Shown: one piece after another, positions 1-9,601 of the stretch | Layout: each line of letters opens with the position of its first letter | Position numbering within the stretch: the first letter of the stretch is position 1 | NCBI GenBank assembly: GCA_021205185.1 | Contig: JAJPYB010000008.1 | Coordinates: 163,513-227,512, forward strand | DNA length: 64,000 nucleotides | Direction of reading: 5' to 3' | Origin: Ruminococcus sp. | GTDB taxonomy: Bacteria; Bacillota; Clostridia; Oscillospirales; Ruminococcaceae | The notes under the pieces: generated by a model | Told to the model about the DNA's origin: nothing | The model's input: the letters and a program-made list of their open reading frames with translations, nothing else | Databases searched by the model: none | Program-made: the position numbers and the translations under genes

Positions 1-888
<888 letters not shown>

Positions 889-910
889 TCAATCCTTTCC
901 AATACTAATT

Positions 911-1195
<285 letters not shown>

Positions 1196-1219
1196 CTATA
1201 TGATATATAATTTACTGAG

Positions 1220-1246
1220 TTAGCACTCGAACTCCCTGAGTGCTAA
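1220..1246. promoter_or_regulatory. CIRCE operator (HrcA binding site)
   Basis: Perfect match to the consensus: TTAGCACTC at 1220-1228, a 9-nt spacer, and GAGTGCTAA at 1238-1246. It lies directly downstream of the groES promoter in the 5' leader. HrcA binding here represses groESL until heat stress; this role is well established for CIRCE. Confidence 0.98.
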
Positions 1247-1251
1247 AATAT

Positions 1252-1279
1252 ATTGTATCATCTTTTTTTCAAAAAGCAA
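1252..1279 (-). promoter_or_regulatory. groESL sigma-A-type promoter
   Basis: Read on the minus strand, -35 TTGCTT (1274-1279), a 16-nt spacer and -10 TACAAT (1252-1257) lie just upstream of the CIRCE element. The -35 is weak (3 of 6), but the placement relative to CIRCE is typical. Confidence 0.65.
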
Positions 1280-1558
1280 GGGGGCTAATTGCATTTTTTT
1301 CGATTTTTCACAATATTTGGCAATTATGCACAAAAAATATTGCTAAAAGTTGTGTATCTTGTGCAAATTGCTTCTGTTAATCGGAAATTGCTGCAAAATC
1401 GCTCTTAACTACAAAATGTAGTGGTTGAAATTTTATCATATACCGTGTGATGTGGAAAATTGTGAACAAAAAGAGACTAAACTGCAGACAATTTTTAAAA
1501 TTAACAGAATGGAAATATTGTGTTCACAAATAAGACACAATATATTTTGTGAATTTGG

Positions 1559-1564
1559 TATAAT
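1559..1564 (+). promoter_or_regulatory. Candidate -10 box (TATAAT) of the regulator/kinase/HtrA operon
   Basis: A perfect TATAAT lies 129 bp before the regulator ATG. No good -35 hexamer lies at 16-18 nt, and the expected position falls within an inverted repeat (1523-1553). That fits a promoter needing or answering to a regulator, but could also be chance in AT-rich DNA. Confidence 0.45.
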
Positions 1565-1573
1565 AGATGTGAC

Positions 1574-1606
1574 TTCGTAAAAGTTTCGTAACAATTTCTA
1601 AACAGT
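1574..1606 (+). repeat. Three 11-bp direct repeats, probable OmpR-type regulator site
   Basis: TTCGTAAAAGT (1574-1584), TTCGTAACAAT (1585-1595) and TTCTAAACAGT (1596-1606) are head-to-tail with exact 11-bp phasing. OmpR/PhoB-family regulators bind such arrays on one helix face. The array sits upstream of an OmpR-family regulator gene, so autoregulation is inferred. Confidence 0.6.
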
Positions 1607-1692
1607 GTGTTTAAATTAACTTTGCAGCTTGTTAAAACTCAAACGAAGGAATTTCCTTGATTGAATTATGTGTTGACTTGGAGGAAAGCGTT

Positions 1693-2388
1693 ATGTCACT
1701 AGGAAAAATATTGGTTATTGACGACGATAAAAATACCTGTGAGCTTTTAAGGCTATATCTTGAAAAAGAGGGCTACAATGTAATGATATCTTACGACGGA
1801 GAGGAAGCTGTCGTTAAGTTCAACGCCTTAAAGCCTGATATAGTTTTGCTTGATATTATGCTTCCGACTCTTGACGGCTGGCAGGTTTGCAGAGAAATAA
1901 GAAAAAGGTCAAACGTGCCGCTGCTTATGATTACCGCAAAGGGCGAAACCTTCGACAAGGTTTTAGGCCTTGAGCTTGGCGCTGACGACTACATAACAAA
2001 GCCGTTTGAGATTAAAGAGGTAATAGCTCGAATCAAGGCTGTTTGCAGAAGAACGGGACAAGCGTCAGGCGAGGCTGAAGTCAAGGAGGTCAAGCACGAC
2101 AAGCTTGTAGTCAATATGACAAGATACGAACTGAAGGTTGACGGAAAGGTGCTTGACACACCGCCTAAAGAGCTGGAGCTATTGTTCCACTTAGCTTCTA
2201 ACCCTAACAGAGTTTACACAAGAGATCAGCTGTTAGACGAGGTTTGGGGTTTTGAATATTATGGAGATTCAAGAACAATAGACGTTCACGTTAAGAGATT
2301 AAGAGAGAAGCTGGACGGCGTTTCACCGCAATGGGAGCTAAAGACCGTCTGGGGCGTGGGCTATAAGTTCGAGGTTCAGGAGGACTAG
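1693..2388 (+). CDS. OmpR/PhoB-family response regulator
   Basis: DNA-binding response regulator of 231 residues. The receiver domain (about 4-118) has acidic residues D10-D12, phospho-acceptor D54 (IVLLDIMLP) and the TAK switch segment. The winged-helix DNA-binding domain (about 130-228) ends VWGVGYKFE, typical of the family. A TTG at 1657 in frame would add 12 residues, but the ATG at 1693 has GGAGG at 1680-1684 and starts MSLGKILVIDDD, a normal family N-terminus. It is the first gene of an operon with the kinase at 2414 and HtrA at 3211. Specific signal unknown. Confidence 0.93.
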   Translation: MSLGKILVIDDDKNTCELLRLYLEKEGYNVMISYDGEEAVVKFNALKPDIVLLDIMLPTLDGWQVCREIRKRSNVPLLMITAKGETFDKVLGLELGADDYITKPFEIKEVIARIKAVCRRTGQASGEAEVKEVKHDKLVVNMTRYELKVDGKVLDTPPKELELLFHLASNPNRVYTRDQLLDEVWGFEYYGDSRTIDVHVKRLREKLDGVSPQWELKTVWGVGYKFEVQED

Positions 2389-2413
2389 GTAGAGCTTCAA
2401 GGAGGACAACAAA

Positions 2414-3193
2414 ATGGACACCTATTTAATGCGAATTTTTGTATCGTCGTTTGCGATCATACTGCTTATTATGTTTTTGCTGTGGGAAATGTCAGCTAAT
2501 CGTCGCAAGAAGGAAATGCAGGAGCGAGATGAGGAAATGTCGGATCTTATGCACGACATTAAAGCGCCGCTCAATTCTATAAAAGGCTTCGCAGGCGGTA
2601 TGCTTGACAACACTATCAGCGAGAAGGATAGAGGCAAATATCTTGAAATTATAGAAAGCGAAGCTGAAAGGGTCGCTAAAATGGCGGAGGATTTCGCCGT
2701 TTACAAAAAGCTTGACAGCGCAAGGCTTGTCAAGGAAAGCGTTTGCTTATATGACTTGATCTGCGAGATAATTTTGTCGTTTGAAAAAGCGATAACAGAT
2801 AAGGGAATTGAAATAAAGGGACTTGACGTTATCGAAGCAAGTGATGAAAAGAACAGAGAAGTAATGGGCGACAGGCATCTCTTGCACAGAGCCTTTTATA
2901 ACCTTATTCTGAATGCGGTACAGTATACTCCGAAGGACGGAGAAATAGAACTTTCTATTGAGTCGGATTATAAGACCGTTTGCATTTCTCTTTCAAATAC
3001 TGGAGAAATGAACGAGGAGGAGCTAGAAAAGATTTTTGCGAGAAATTATCGTTCGGATAACGCAAAGAGCAAAAATGGAACAGGATTAGGACTTTCTATT
3101 GTAAAGAAGATTGTAAAGCTTCACAAGGGAGAGGTTCAGGCATTTTCAAAGAAGGGTAAAATAACTATTGAAGCAACGCTTCCGGAAAAATAG
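2414..3193 (+). CDS. Small membrane sensor histidine kinase
   Basis: Partner kinase of the preceding regulator, 259 residues. It has one membrane segment at about 7-24 and essentially no extracellular domain, then the HisKA domain with phospho-acceptor H47 (HDIKAPLNSIKG) and the ATPase domain (N box NLILNAVQYT, G2 box GTGLGLSIVKK). The first glycine box reads NTG rather than DxG, a common variant. With no sensing loop, the signal is probably sensed in the membrane or through a partner such as the downstream HtrA. The ATG follows GGAGG at 2401-2405. Confidence 0.9.
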   Translation: MDTYLMRIFVSSFAIILLIMFLLWEMSANRRKKEMQERDEEMSDLMHDIKAPLNSIKGFAGGMLDNTISEKDRGKYLEIIESEAERVAKMAEDFAVYKKLDSARLVKESVCLYDLICEIILSFEKAITDKGIEIKGLDVIEASDEKNREVMGDRHLLHRAFYNLILNAVQYTPKDGEIELSIESDYKTVCISLSNTGEMNEEELEKIFARNYRSDNAKSKNGTGLGLSIVKKIVKLHKGEVQAFSKKGKITIEATLPEK

Positions 3194-3210
3194 CAAGAGG
3201 AAATTTTTAT

Positions 3211-4479
3211 ATGAGCTTTTTTGAAGATGAGGTAGTACAGGAGGACGAAAAGCGAGAGGAAATCTCACGAGAGCTTTTCTGGTCTGAAATTAAAAAGCCA
3301 AAGCAAAAGAAAAACACAGCTTCCGTTTTATTAGCGGTTATGGTAGCGCTGATTTGTCTTTTTGTGGCGTGCGTTATAGTATTAAATATGGTGCTGGGCA
3401 AGGGCTGGTTTACAAATGCGTTTAAAAATGATAGCGGCGTAAGCCTTACTATTGAAATGCAGGATAAGCCAGAGATTGACGACGAATATATCGAAGAGGA
3501 CGGCAGATATACGGTTGAGGGGGTAGCTAAGGTGGCTTCTCCGTCGGTGGTTTCAATTATCGGCTATTGCGAAGATGATGAGACTAACGAATATACTTAT
3601 GCCGGACAGGGCAGCGGAGTAATTTTTACTTCAAACGGGTATATAATCACAAACGCACACGTTGTTTCCTCCGCTACAAAGGGAATAATTGTAGTCGACA
3701 GCGACAACAACGAGTACGAAGCGAAGATTATCGGCTACGATTCAGCCAGCGATATTGCTGTAATAAAGGTTTCGGGCGAGTTTACGCCTATTGAAATCGG
3801 AGATTCAACCCAGACTGAGCTTGGCGAGCAGGTAGTAGCAATAGGAAATCCTGCAGGCTACAGCGGCAGCGTAACGACAGGAATAGTTTCAGGCACCGAG
3901 CGAATGGTAAAGGGCGGCGGAACAGGCACAAGTATGAGCTGCCTGCAGATTGACGCTGCAATAAATCCTGGAAGCTCAGGCGGTGCGCTTGTGAATATGT
4001 GGGGGCAGCTGATTGGCATTACCTCCTCAAAGCTTACGTCTGAAAAGTACGACGGCATCGGCTTTGCAATTTCAACAGAAGCGGCAATTCCGATAGTTGA
4101 GGAAATAATTGAAAACGGATATGTAGCAGGCAGAGCAAAGGTTGGAATAACCTATATTGCCGTTTCGTCAGAGCAGGCGGAGGAATATGACGTAATGGCA
4201 GGACTTTACGTTCAATCGGTTGATGAGGATTGCGACTCGGCTAATGTTTTACAGGTTGGAGATATAATTTTAGAGCTTGACGGACAGACGGTTGAGGATT
4301 CGGAAACTGTTGAAGAAATAATGAACAGCAAACGAGCCGGAGATACAATGACTGTAAAGTTTTTCAGACCCGACTCTGAGGACTCGACAACAGGCGAAAC
4401 GCTAGAAGGCGAGTTTACGCTAGAAGAGGACACAAGCGACCAGCTCGTTGTGGTTACTACTGACGGTGACGACGAGTAG
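3211..4479 (+). CDS. htrA: Membrane-anchored HtrA/DegP-type serine protease with PDZ domain
   Basis: Surface quality-control protease of family S1C, 422 residues. A cytoplasmic N-terminal tail is followed by one membrane segment (about 37-62), the trypsin-like domain with triad H150 (NAHVV), D181 (SDIAVIKV) and S256 (NPGSSGG), and a C-terminal PDZ domain (about 310-400). The ATG follows GAGGAAA. It starts 17 bp after the kinase, so regulator, kinase and protease form one operon. The arrangement recalls CssRS-HtrA secretion-stress control in Bacillus; this is an analogy, not shown orthology. A second HtrA lies at 59261. Confidence 0.93.
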   Translation: MSFFEDEVVQEDEKREEISRELFWSEIKKPKQKKNTASVLLAVMVALICLFVACVIVLNMVLGKGWFTNAFKNDSGVSLTIEMQDKPEIDDEYIEEDGRYTVEGVAKVASPSVVSIIGYCEDDETNEYTYAGQGSGVIFTSNGYIITNAHVVSSATKGIIVVDSDNNEYEAKIIGYDSASDIAVIKVSGEFTPIEIGDSTQTELGEQVVAIGNPAGYSGSVTTGIVSGTERMVKGGGTGTSMSCLQIDAAINPGSSGGALVNMWGQLIGITSSKLTSEKYDGIGFAISTEAAIPIVEEIIENGYVAGRAKVGITYIAVSSEQAEEYDVMAGLYVQSVDEDCDSANVLQVGDIILELDGQTVEDSETVEEIMNSKRAGDTMTVKFFRPDSEDSTTGETLEGEFTLEEDTSDQLVVVTTDGDDE

Positions 4480-4512
4480 CTGATACGCCGCTATTTTAAA
4501 AGTACAAAAGAA

Positions 4513-4545
4513 AAAAGACGCAGATGAAAAATGTCTGCGTCTTTT
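4513..4545. terminator. Bidirectional intrinsic terminator
   Basis: A 12-bp perfect stem AAAAGACGCAGA (4513-4524) / TCTGCGTCTTTT (4534-4545) with a 9-nt loop lies between the convergent htrA and aminotransferase genes. It has A-rich and T-rich flanks, so it can serve both. Confidence 0.9.
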
Positions 4546-4568
4546 CTATTAAAAGGGGAAAGTTGAAC

Positions 4569-5846
4569 TCAATCTGAAAGCTTCTCTGCGCTTGCAAGCT
4601 TAACGGCAGTTACGAAAATCTCCATAGCTGTTTTTAGCTCCTCAAGAGAAGGATAGGTAGGTGCAATTCTTATATTTTTGTCGTCAGGATCGTTTCCATA
4701 AGGATAGGTAGCGCCTGCTTTTGTTAATACAACTCCTGCTTCCTTACAAAGCGAAACGATTCTCTTTGCGCAGCCGTTCAGCGAGTTAAAGCTTACAAAA
4801 TAGCCGCCGTTAGGGTTGTGCCATGTGCCGATGCCGAGCGGCGCAATTTCCTTTTCAAGCGTATCAATTACTACTTTAAATCTCGGAGCGATTACAGCGG
4901 TGTGTTTTTTCATATGCTCTACCAAGCCGTCGTAGCCGCCAAAGAATTTGTAGTGGCGAAGCTGATTGATTTTATCAGGGCCGATTGTCTGAACGGTCAT
5001 TTTTGAAAGAATGTACTTGATATTCTTTTCGCTTGCCGCCATAGCTGCGACGCCGGCACCGGGGAATGAGACTTTCGAGGTTGAAGCGAAAATGTAAATC
5101 ATATCCTCCTTGCCGTTTTTCTTTAGCTCATCCATAATGTTTAAAAGCTTATCAGGCGTATCTGTCAGATGGTGAATGCAATATGCGTTATCCCAGAAAA
5201 TTCTGAAGTCCGAAGCCTTTGGTGAAAGGGCAGCAAATCTCTTTACGACCTCATCGCTATAGGTTATTCCAGTCGGGTTTGAATACATCGGAACGCACCA
5301 GATTCCCTTAATTGCTTCGTCCTCGGCAACAAGTTGCTCTACCATATCCATATCAGGTCCGTCGGAAAGCATAGGAACTGTAATCATTTCAATTCCGAGT
5401 GACTCGCAGATAGCAAAATGTCTGTCGTATCCGGGAGATGGGCAAAGCCACTTGATTTTATCGTATTCCTTCCAGGGCTTGCTTTCACTGTCTGTTCCAA
5501 AAAGAATGTTTCTCACAACAGAGTCGTACATCATATTGAGAGATGAGTTTCCGCCGACAATTACCTCGTCAGGTGAAACGCCGAGCATTTGTGAAAACAT
5601 TACCTTTGCCTTTGGAAGTCCGTCCAGAACGCCGTAGTTTCTGACGTCAGTTCCGTCGGAAGCTAAAAGCGAGGACTCCGAATGAACAGCGTCCAAAAGA
5701 CCAAGCGTCAGATCCAGCTGCTCGGTACAGGGCTTACCTCTCGCCATATTAAGGCTTAAACCCATTGATTTATATTCATCATACTTTTGCTGTTGAGAAT
5801 TTTTGAAATTTAAAAGCTCGTCCTTTGACATTTCGTTTAAAAGCAT
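4569..5846 (-). CDS. PLP-dependent aminotransferase (aspartate aminotransferase-like, class I/II fold)
   Basis: Cytosolic fold-type I aminotransferase, 425 residues. The PLP-binding lysine is K258 in the segment FASTSKVSFPGAG, and the substrate-side motif MARGKP is near residue 35. The sequence resembles the aspartate aminotransferase group (Pfam Asp_aminotransf) rather than AspC or the MocR regulators, and there is no N-terminal DNA-binding domain. The ATG at 5846 has GGGAGG about 8 nt upstream. It is monocistronic, convergent with htrA and ends at the shared terminator. The exact substrate cannot be read from sequence. Confidence 0.85.
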   Translation of the reverse strand: MLLNEMSKDELLNFKNSQQQKYDEYKSMGLSLNMARGKPCTEQLDLTLGLLDAVHSESSLLASDGTDVRNYGVLDGLPKAKVMFSQMLGVSPDEVIVGGNSSLNMMYDSVVRNILFGTDSESKPWKEYDKIKWLCPSPGYDRHFAICESLGIEMITVPMLSDGPDMDMVEQLVAEDEAIKGIWCVPMYSNPTGITYSDEVVKRFAALSPKASDFRIFWDNAYCIHHLTDTPDKLLNIMDELKKNGKEDMIYIFASTSKVSFPGAGVAAMAASEKNIKYILSKMTVQTIGPDKINQLRHYKFFGGYDGLVEHMKKHTAVIAPRFKVVIDTLEKEIAPLGIGTWHNPNGGYFVSFNSLNGCAKRIVSLCKEAGVVLTKAGATYPYGNDPDDKNIRIAPTYPSLEELKTAMEIFVTAVKLASAEKLSD

Positions 5847-6135
5847 CGTGGTATCCTCCCATTAAAATTTAATCCTTTACTATTGTATTACAAATGCGGC
5901 GAAAATGCAAGAGAAAATTTAATTTCTTGCAAAAATTTTTCGATTTCTACTATTTTGGCGGTTTTTAGAAGCTGAAAATGGGCAATTCTTACAAAAATCT
6001 GCCAATTTTTCTTGCTGTAGAGATGACGGCAAAAGTAAATGCTGCAAAATGACAGCTTTCAGGCTTTCTTTAGGCTGTGTTTTTGTGAAAAGAGTGAAAA
6101 TTTAAAAAACGGGAGGGGAAATTTAAGAAATTCTA
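5847..6135. other. Intergenic region, AT-rich, no gene seen
   Basis: Divergent gap between the aminotransferase (minus) and the CBS protein (plus). It is AT-rich with no convincing ORF, RNA motif or repeat; only the promoter at its right end is recognisable. Confidence 0.5.
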
Positions 6136-6164
6136 TTGACATAAGCACCAATTTTTTGTAAGAT
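6136..6164 (+). promoter_or_regulatory. Sigma-A-type promoter of the CBS/CorC gene
   Basis: TTGACA at 6136-6141, a 17-nt spacer and TAAGAT at 6159-6164. The -35 is perfect and the spacing ideal. It leaves a roughly 145-nt leader before the ATG at 6315. Confidence 0.75.
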
Positions 6165-6314
6165 ACTAATATAAAGGTGTCTGGGCGAACGTGAACAGTC
6201 AACTGAACGATAATGTTGAATTGACAAAGAGGCTTGCTAGCTTATCGCTTAAGCCTTGTACATCAGCAAAGCTTAAAAACAAAATATGTCATATTGAAAG
6301 GAAAGAGTGTATAA

Positions 6315-7157
6315 ATGGACGACGGTCACGGGCGACAAAGCTTTTTTTCGGCGTTGTTTGAAAAAATTAAAGGAAGAAATGAAAATCAGTCGACAGACGA
6401 CGAGATAATGGATTATCTCAACACAGAGGAATTTGACGATATAGCACCGTTTCAAAAGGAAATGATAGAGAATATTCTTGATTTTGACGATCTGTATGTA
6501 AACGATGTTATGACACACAGAACGGACATTGCGGGAGTTGAGGTTGACTCTCCGCTAAAGGACGCCTTGCGGCTGATAATTGACGAGGGCTTTTCAAGAA
6601 TACCTGTATACAAAGAGGACATTGACAGCATTGTTGGCGTGCTTTTTGCAAAGGATCTGCTGACTCTGGCACTCGATGAGAGCATTGAGGAGCATACAAT
6701 TTCCGACTTTATGCGCAAGGTTATATATGTGCCAGAAACCAATAGCTGCGCCGAGCTTTTTGAGCAGCTTACCGCTAAGAAAATGCAAATAGCGGTTGTG
6801 CTTGACGAATACGGCGGAACGGCCGGGATAGTGACTATGGAGGATCTTCTCGAAGCGATAGTTGGAAATATTCAGGACGAATACGACGATGAGGAAGCGG
6901 AAATTGATCAAATAACCCCGAATATGTTTGACTGCTTAGGCACAGCTCACCCCTTTGATGTGGCGAAGGCGGTAGGCTTTAGTCTGCCTGAGGATAAGGA
7001 ATACGACACTATGGCAGGATTTTTTATCGACCTTTTAGGACGCATTCCTCAAAATGGAGAAAATCCAACCGTCAGCTATGACAGCGTTAGCTTTAATGCG
7101 CTTATAGTAAATGACAACAGGATAGAAAGAATCAGAATTGCTAAACCTGACGAGTAA
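6315..7157 (+). CDS. CorC/HlyC-like CBS-pair protein
   Basis: Protein of 280 residues with a CBS pair (about 62-180, starting near VNDVMTHRTDI) and a C-terminal CorC_HlyC transporter-associated domain (about 195-275). It lacks the four-helix CNNM/DUF21 membrane domain of the larger relatives, so it matches soluble CorC, which is implicated in Mg2+/Co2+ efflux and adenine-nucleotide binding. It is often called hemolysin-like, but no toxin function is implied. GAAAGGAAAG precedes the ATG. Confidence 0.85.
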   Translation: MDDGHGRQSFFSALFEKIKGRNENQSTDDEIMDYLNTEEFDDIAPFQKEMIENILDFDDLYVNDVMTHRTDIAGVEVDSPLKDALRLIIDEGFSRIPVYKEDIDSIVGVLFAKDLLTLALDESIEEHTISDFMRKVIYVPETNSCAELFEQLTAKKMQIAVVLDEYGGTAGIVTMEDLLEAIVGNIQDEYDDEEAEIDQITPNMFDCLGTAHPFDVAKAVGFSLPEDKEYDTMAGFFIDLLGRIPQNGENPTVSYDSVSFNALIVNDNRIERIRIAKPDE

Positions 7158-7195
7158 GGGTTCTGATTGAAGGTTTATGGAGGGTAAGGCGTATT

Positions 7196-8701
7196 ATGCC
7201 TGAATTTATAAAAATAATGAGCCGAAAGGCTAAAATAGCTACAATTTCAGCGACGGCGGCGGCAGTTGTCCTTTGCGTATCGCTTTGTATTTATTGCGTT
7301 TCGTTTAACGGCGATACAAGCGTTACAACCTCGACAGACAGCGTAGCTGAAACCACAACCTGTACCGACAGCACCACGCAAGCGGCAGACAGCACAGAGG
7401 AGCAAAGCACTACTCAAACCACAGGGGAGGGAGAAACGACCGCATCTACTGAAAAAAACGCCGAGTCGGCGGAGGTTCAGACTACTACTGCGACGGTGAC
7501 TAATGCAAACGGCGGAGTAGCTTATAATTATGTTGAAGAAAACGACGAGGACAGCTCGTCGCAGACAGCAACAATTTCGGAGGGCGATTCATCGGTTGCA
7601 ACCTCCAAAACTACGAAAATTACTCAATCGAGCGAAACAACTGAGGCTAAAACCTTTACGCTGGGGTACAATCTTTCGGCAAATATGCTTTCAAATATGA
7701 CGGACGACGAAAAGGAAGTTTTGTACACGCTGTTAAATGCGATTGAAAATCACGAAACGCAGGTCAGCATAAAAAGCGGAGTTATAAAAAACGGCGATAC
7801 TGAAACGCTTAACGACCTGTTTGTGCTTGTGAAAATTGCTTTAGCAAAAACGGATATGCTCTCGCCCACTTATGTTTATTCGGGCGGAGAATATGTAACG
7901 AGCATTACGCTTACCTATAGATTGACTGAAAATGAAGTAGCGGCGCAAAGAGCGCAGCTCAAGGCGAGGATAAAAAGCATTATGTCGGGCGTCACGGACG
8001 ATATGGACGACTATGACAAGCTTTTGTACTTCCATGATGAAATTATTTCATATTGCAGCTATGACCTGACGGGCGATAACATTCGTTCCGCTTACGGCTG
8101 TCTGGTTGAGGGGAAAGCTTCCTGCGAAGGGTATTCAAAGGCACTTTTAGAGCTTTGCGACCAAGCGGGAATTGACTGCATTATTGAAACGGGTTATGTT
8201 ACGTCAAATTCGCAGACGATAAAGCATATGTGGAATAAGGTCAGAATTTCAGGCAGGTGGTATAACGTCGATTTGAGCTGGGACGATTCAAGCTCGGGAA
8301 GCGGCTACGACTGGTTCTTAGTGACTGACAAGGAGCTTGAGGCTAGCCATACAGCAGAAGAAAATACATTTTATACCTATCCGTCGGCAGTTTTTGAAGC
8401 TGACAACTATTTTGTCAAAAACGGTTTTTATGTTAGGCGCAGCGATTATATCGAGCAAACGGTAAAGTCGGCGATTGAAGCGGCGCTCGTAGGCGGCGAT
8501 ACCAAAGCGTCAATTAAGCTCAGAAGCAACAAGCTCTTTGAGGAAGCAAACGAGCTGTTTTCAGATTCAAATGCCGAGAACCCGATTTTTGATATTTTAA
8601 AAGAGGTAGCGGATGAGCTTGGAGTGAACGTCAACACTTCGTCGGTTTATAAATCAGTAAACGAACAGATGAGAATTATTACATTTGAAATTTCACAGTA
8701 G
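7196..8701 (+). CDS. Membrane-anchored transglutaminase-like (papain-fold) protein
   Basis: Extracytoplasmic protein of 501 residues. A membrane segment (about 12-34) is followed by a Thr/Ser-rich linker (about 40-150) and a transglutaminase-like core with the expected triad C310 (KASCEGYSKAL), H344 (KHMWNKV) and D359 (YNVDLSWDD). In bacteria this fold usually acts as a cysteine protease or amidase on surface polymers; the substrate here is unknown. GGAGGG at 7179-7184 supports the start. An intrinsic terminator follows. Confidence 0.85.
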   Translation: MPEFIKIMSRKAKIATISATAAAVVLCVSLCIYCVSFNGDTSVTTSTDSVAETTTCTDSTTQAADSTEEQSTTQTTGEGETTASTEKNAESAEVQTTTATVTNANGGVAYNYVEENDEDSSSQTATISEGDSSVATSKTTKITQSSETTEAKTFTLGYNLSANMLSNMTDDEKEVLYTLLNAIENHETQVSIKSGVIKNGDTETLNDLFVLVKIALAKTDMLSPTYVYSGGEYVTSITLTYRLTENEVAAQRAQLKARIKSIMSGVTDDMDDYDKLLYFHDEIISYCSYDLTGDNIRSAYGCLVEGKASCEGYSKALLELCDQAGIDCIIETGYVTSNSQTIKHMWNKVRISGRWYNVDLSWDDSSSGSGYDWFLVTDKELEASHTAEENTFYTYPSAVFEADNYFVKNGFYVRRSDYIEQTVKSAIEAALVGGDTKASIKLRSNKLFEEANELFSDSNAENPIFDILKEVADELGVNVNTSSVYKSVNEQMRIITFEISQ

Positions 8702-8711
8702 ACGAAATAAT

Positions 8712-8744
8712 AAAAAATGCCTGTCTTACGGACGGGCGTTTTTT
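8712..8744 (+). terminator. Intrinsic terminator
   Basis: Stem AAAAAATGCCTGTC / GACGGGCGTTTTTT with loop TTACG, followed by a T-run, 10 bp after the transglutaminase-like gene. The following rsmI has no clear promoter of its own in the 23 bp left, so some read-through is likely. Confidence 0.85.
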
Positions 8745-8767
8745 GAAGTAAAACTCAGGGAGGAAAA

Positions 8768-9601
8768 ATGAACGGAAGGCTTTTTGTTGTCGGAACGCCA
8801 ATAGGCAATTTGTCCGATATGACCTATCGCGCGGTTGAAACGCTAAAGAATGTGGATTTTATCTGTGCGGAGGACACAAGAGTAACGGCAAAGCTGTTAA
8901 ATTATTTTGAAATTAAAAAGTCGCTTGTAAGCTATCACGAGCATAATGCGGCGGTAAGCGGAAGAGCTATTCTTTCTAGGCTTTCAGAGGGCGAGGACTG
9001 CGCTATTGTAACTGACGCCGGAATGCCCTGTATTTCAGACCCCGGAGAGGATTTGGTTAAGCTTTGCTACCAATCGGGTATTGAGGTGCTTGTTGTTCCC
9101 GGACCTACTGCGGCGATGAGCGCTATTGCAATCAGCGGACTTGACACAAAGAGGTTTTCCTTCGAGGGCTTTTTGTCAACCACCAAACGAAACAGAACCG
9201 AGCATTTATCTCAGGCGGCAAAAAGCACAAACACGCTTGTTTTCTACGAAGCTCCGCACAAGCTTATTTATACGCTTCAGGATATGCTGGAATATTTTGG
9301 GGACAGGAAAATTTCCCTCTGCCGTGAGCTTACTAAAATTCACGAGGAGGTTATTCGGACAACCATCAGCGAAGCGATTGAATACTATGAGGATAAAACT
9401 CCGAGAGGAGAGTACGTTTTGGTTGTTGAGGGCGCAAGCGAGGAGGAAAGCGACATAACGCTAGATAAAGCCGTGTCTATGGCAAGGGCGCTTGTTAAAA
9501 ACGGCGAAAAGCCGACTGACGCCTGCAAGGCGGTAGCTAAGGAAACGCCATTTTCAAAGGCGCAGCTTTATTCTAAGCTGTTGGAGGGCGAGAATGAGTG
9601 A
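8768..9601 (+). CDS. rsmI: 16S rRNA (cytidine-1402-2'-O)-methyltransferase RsmI
   Basis: SAM-dependent 2'-O-methylation of C1402 in the ribosomal decoding centre. The 277-residue protein has the tetrapyrrole-methylase fold: GTPIGNLSDMTYRAVETL at the N-terminus, CAEDTRVTAKLL, TDAGMPCISDPG and VPGPTAAMSAIAISG. Length and motifs match RsmI (YraL). GGGAGG lies 6-7 nt before the ATG. It overlaps rimI by 8 nt. Confidence 0.95.
   Translation: MNGRLFVVGTPIGNLSDMTYRAVETLKNVDFICAEDTRVTAKLLNYFEIKKSLVSYHEHNAAVSGRAILSRLSEGEDCAIVTDAGMPCISDPGEDLVKLCYQSGIEVLVVPGPTAAMSAIAISGLDTKRFSFEGFLSTTKRNRTEHLSQAAKSTNTLVFYEAPHKLIYTLQDMLEYFGDRKISLCRELTKIHEEVIRTTISEAIEYYEDKTPRGEYVLVVEGASEEESDITLDKAVSMARALVKNGEKPTDACKAVAKETPFSKAQLYSKLLEGENE

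Larger units (their letters stand above)
1284..1692. other. AT-rich divergent intergenic region with repeat sequences
   Basis: No gene seen. The region separates groESL from the two-component/HtrA operon. It contains TTGTGAACA at 1460-1468, its reverse complement TGTTCACAA at 1521-1529, and TTTGTGAA at 1546-1553, the last forming a perfect 8-bp inverted repeat with TTCACAAA at 1523-1530. A TATAAT box is at 1559-1564, and three 11-bp direct repeats follow at 1574-1606. Confidence 0.6.

Noticed and set aside
3001..3030. Kinase at 2414 with NTG rather than DxG in the first glycine box, as a sign of a dead kinase
   Set aside because: The Asn variant is common in active Firmicute kinases, and the other boxes are intact.
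6190..6363. 57-codon GTG ORF between the promoter at 6136 and the CBS gene
   Set aside because: Weak ribosome binding site, overlaps the CBS gene start out of frame, and the residue content looks random. It may be a leader but is not supported.
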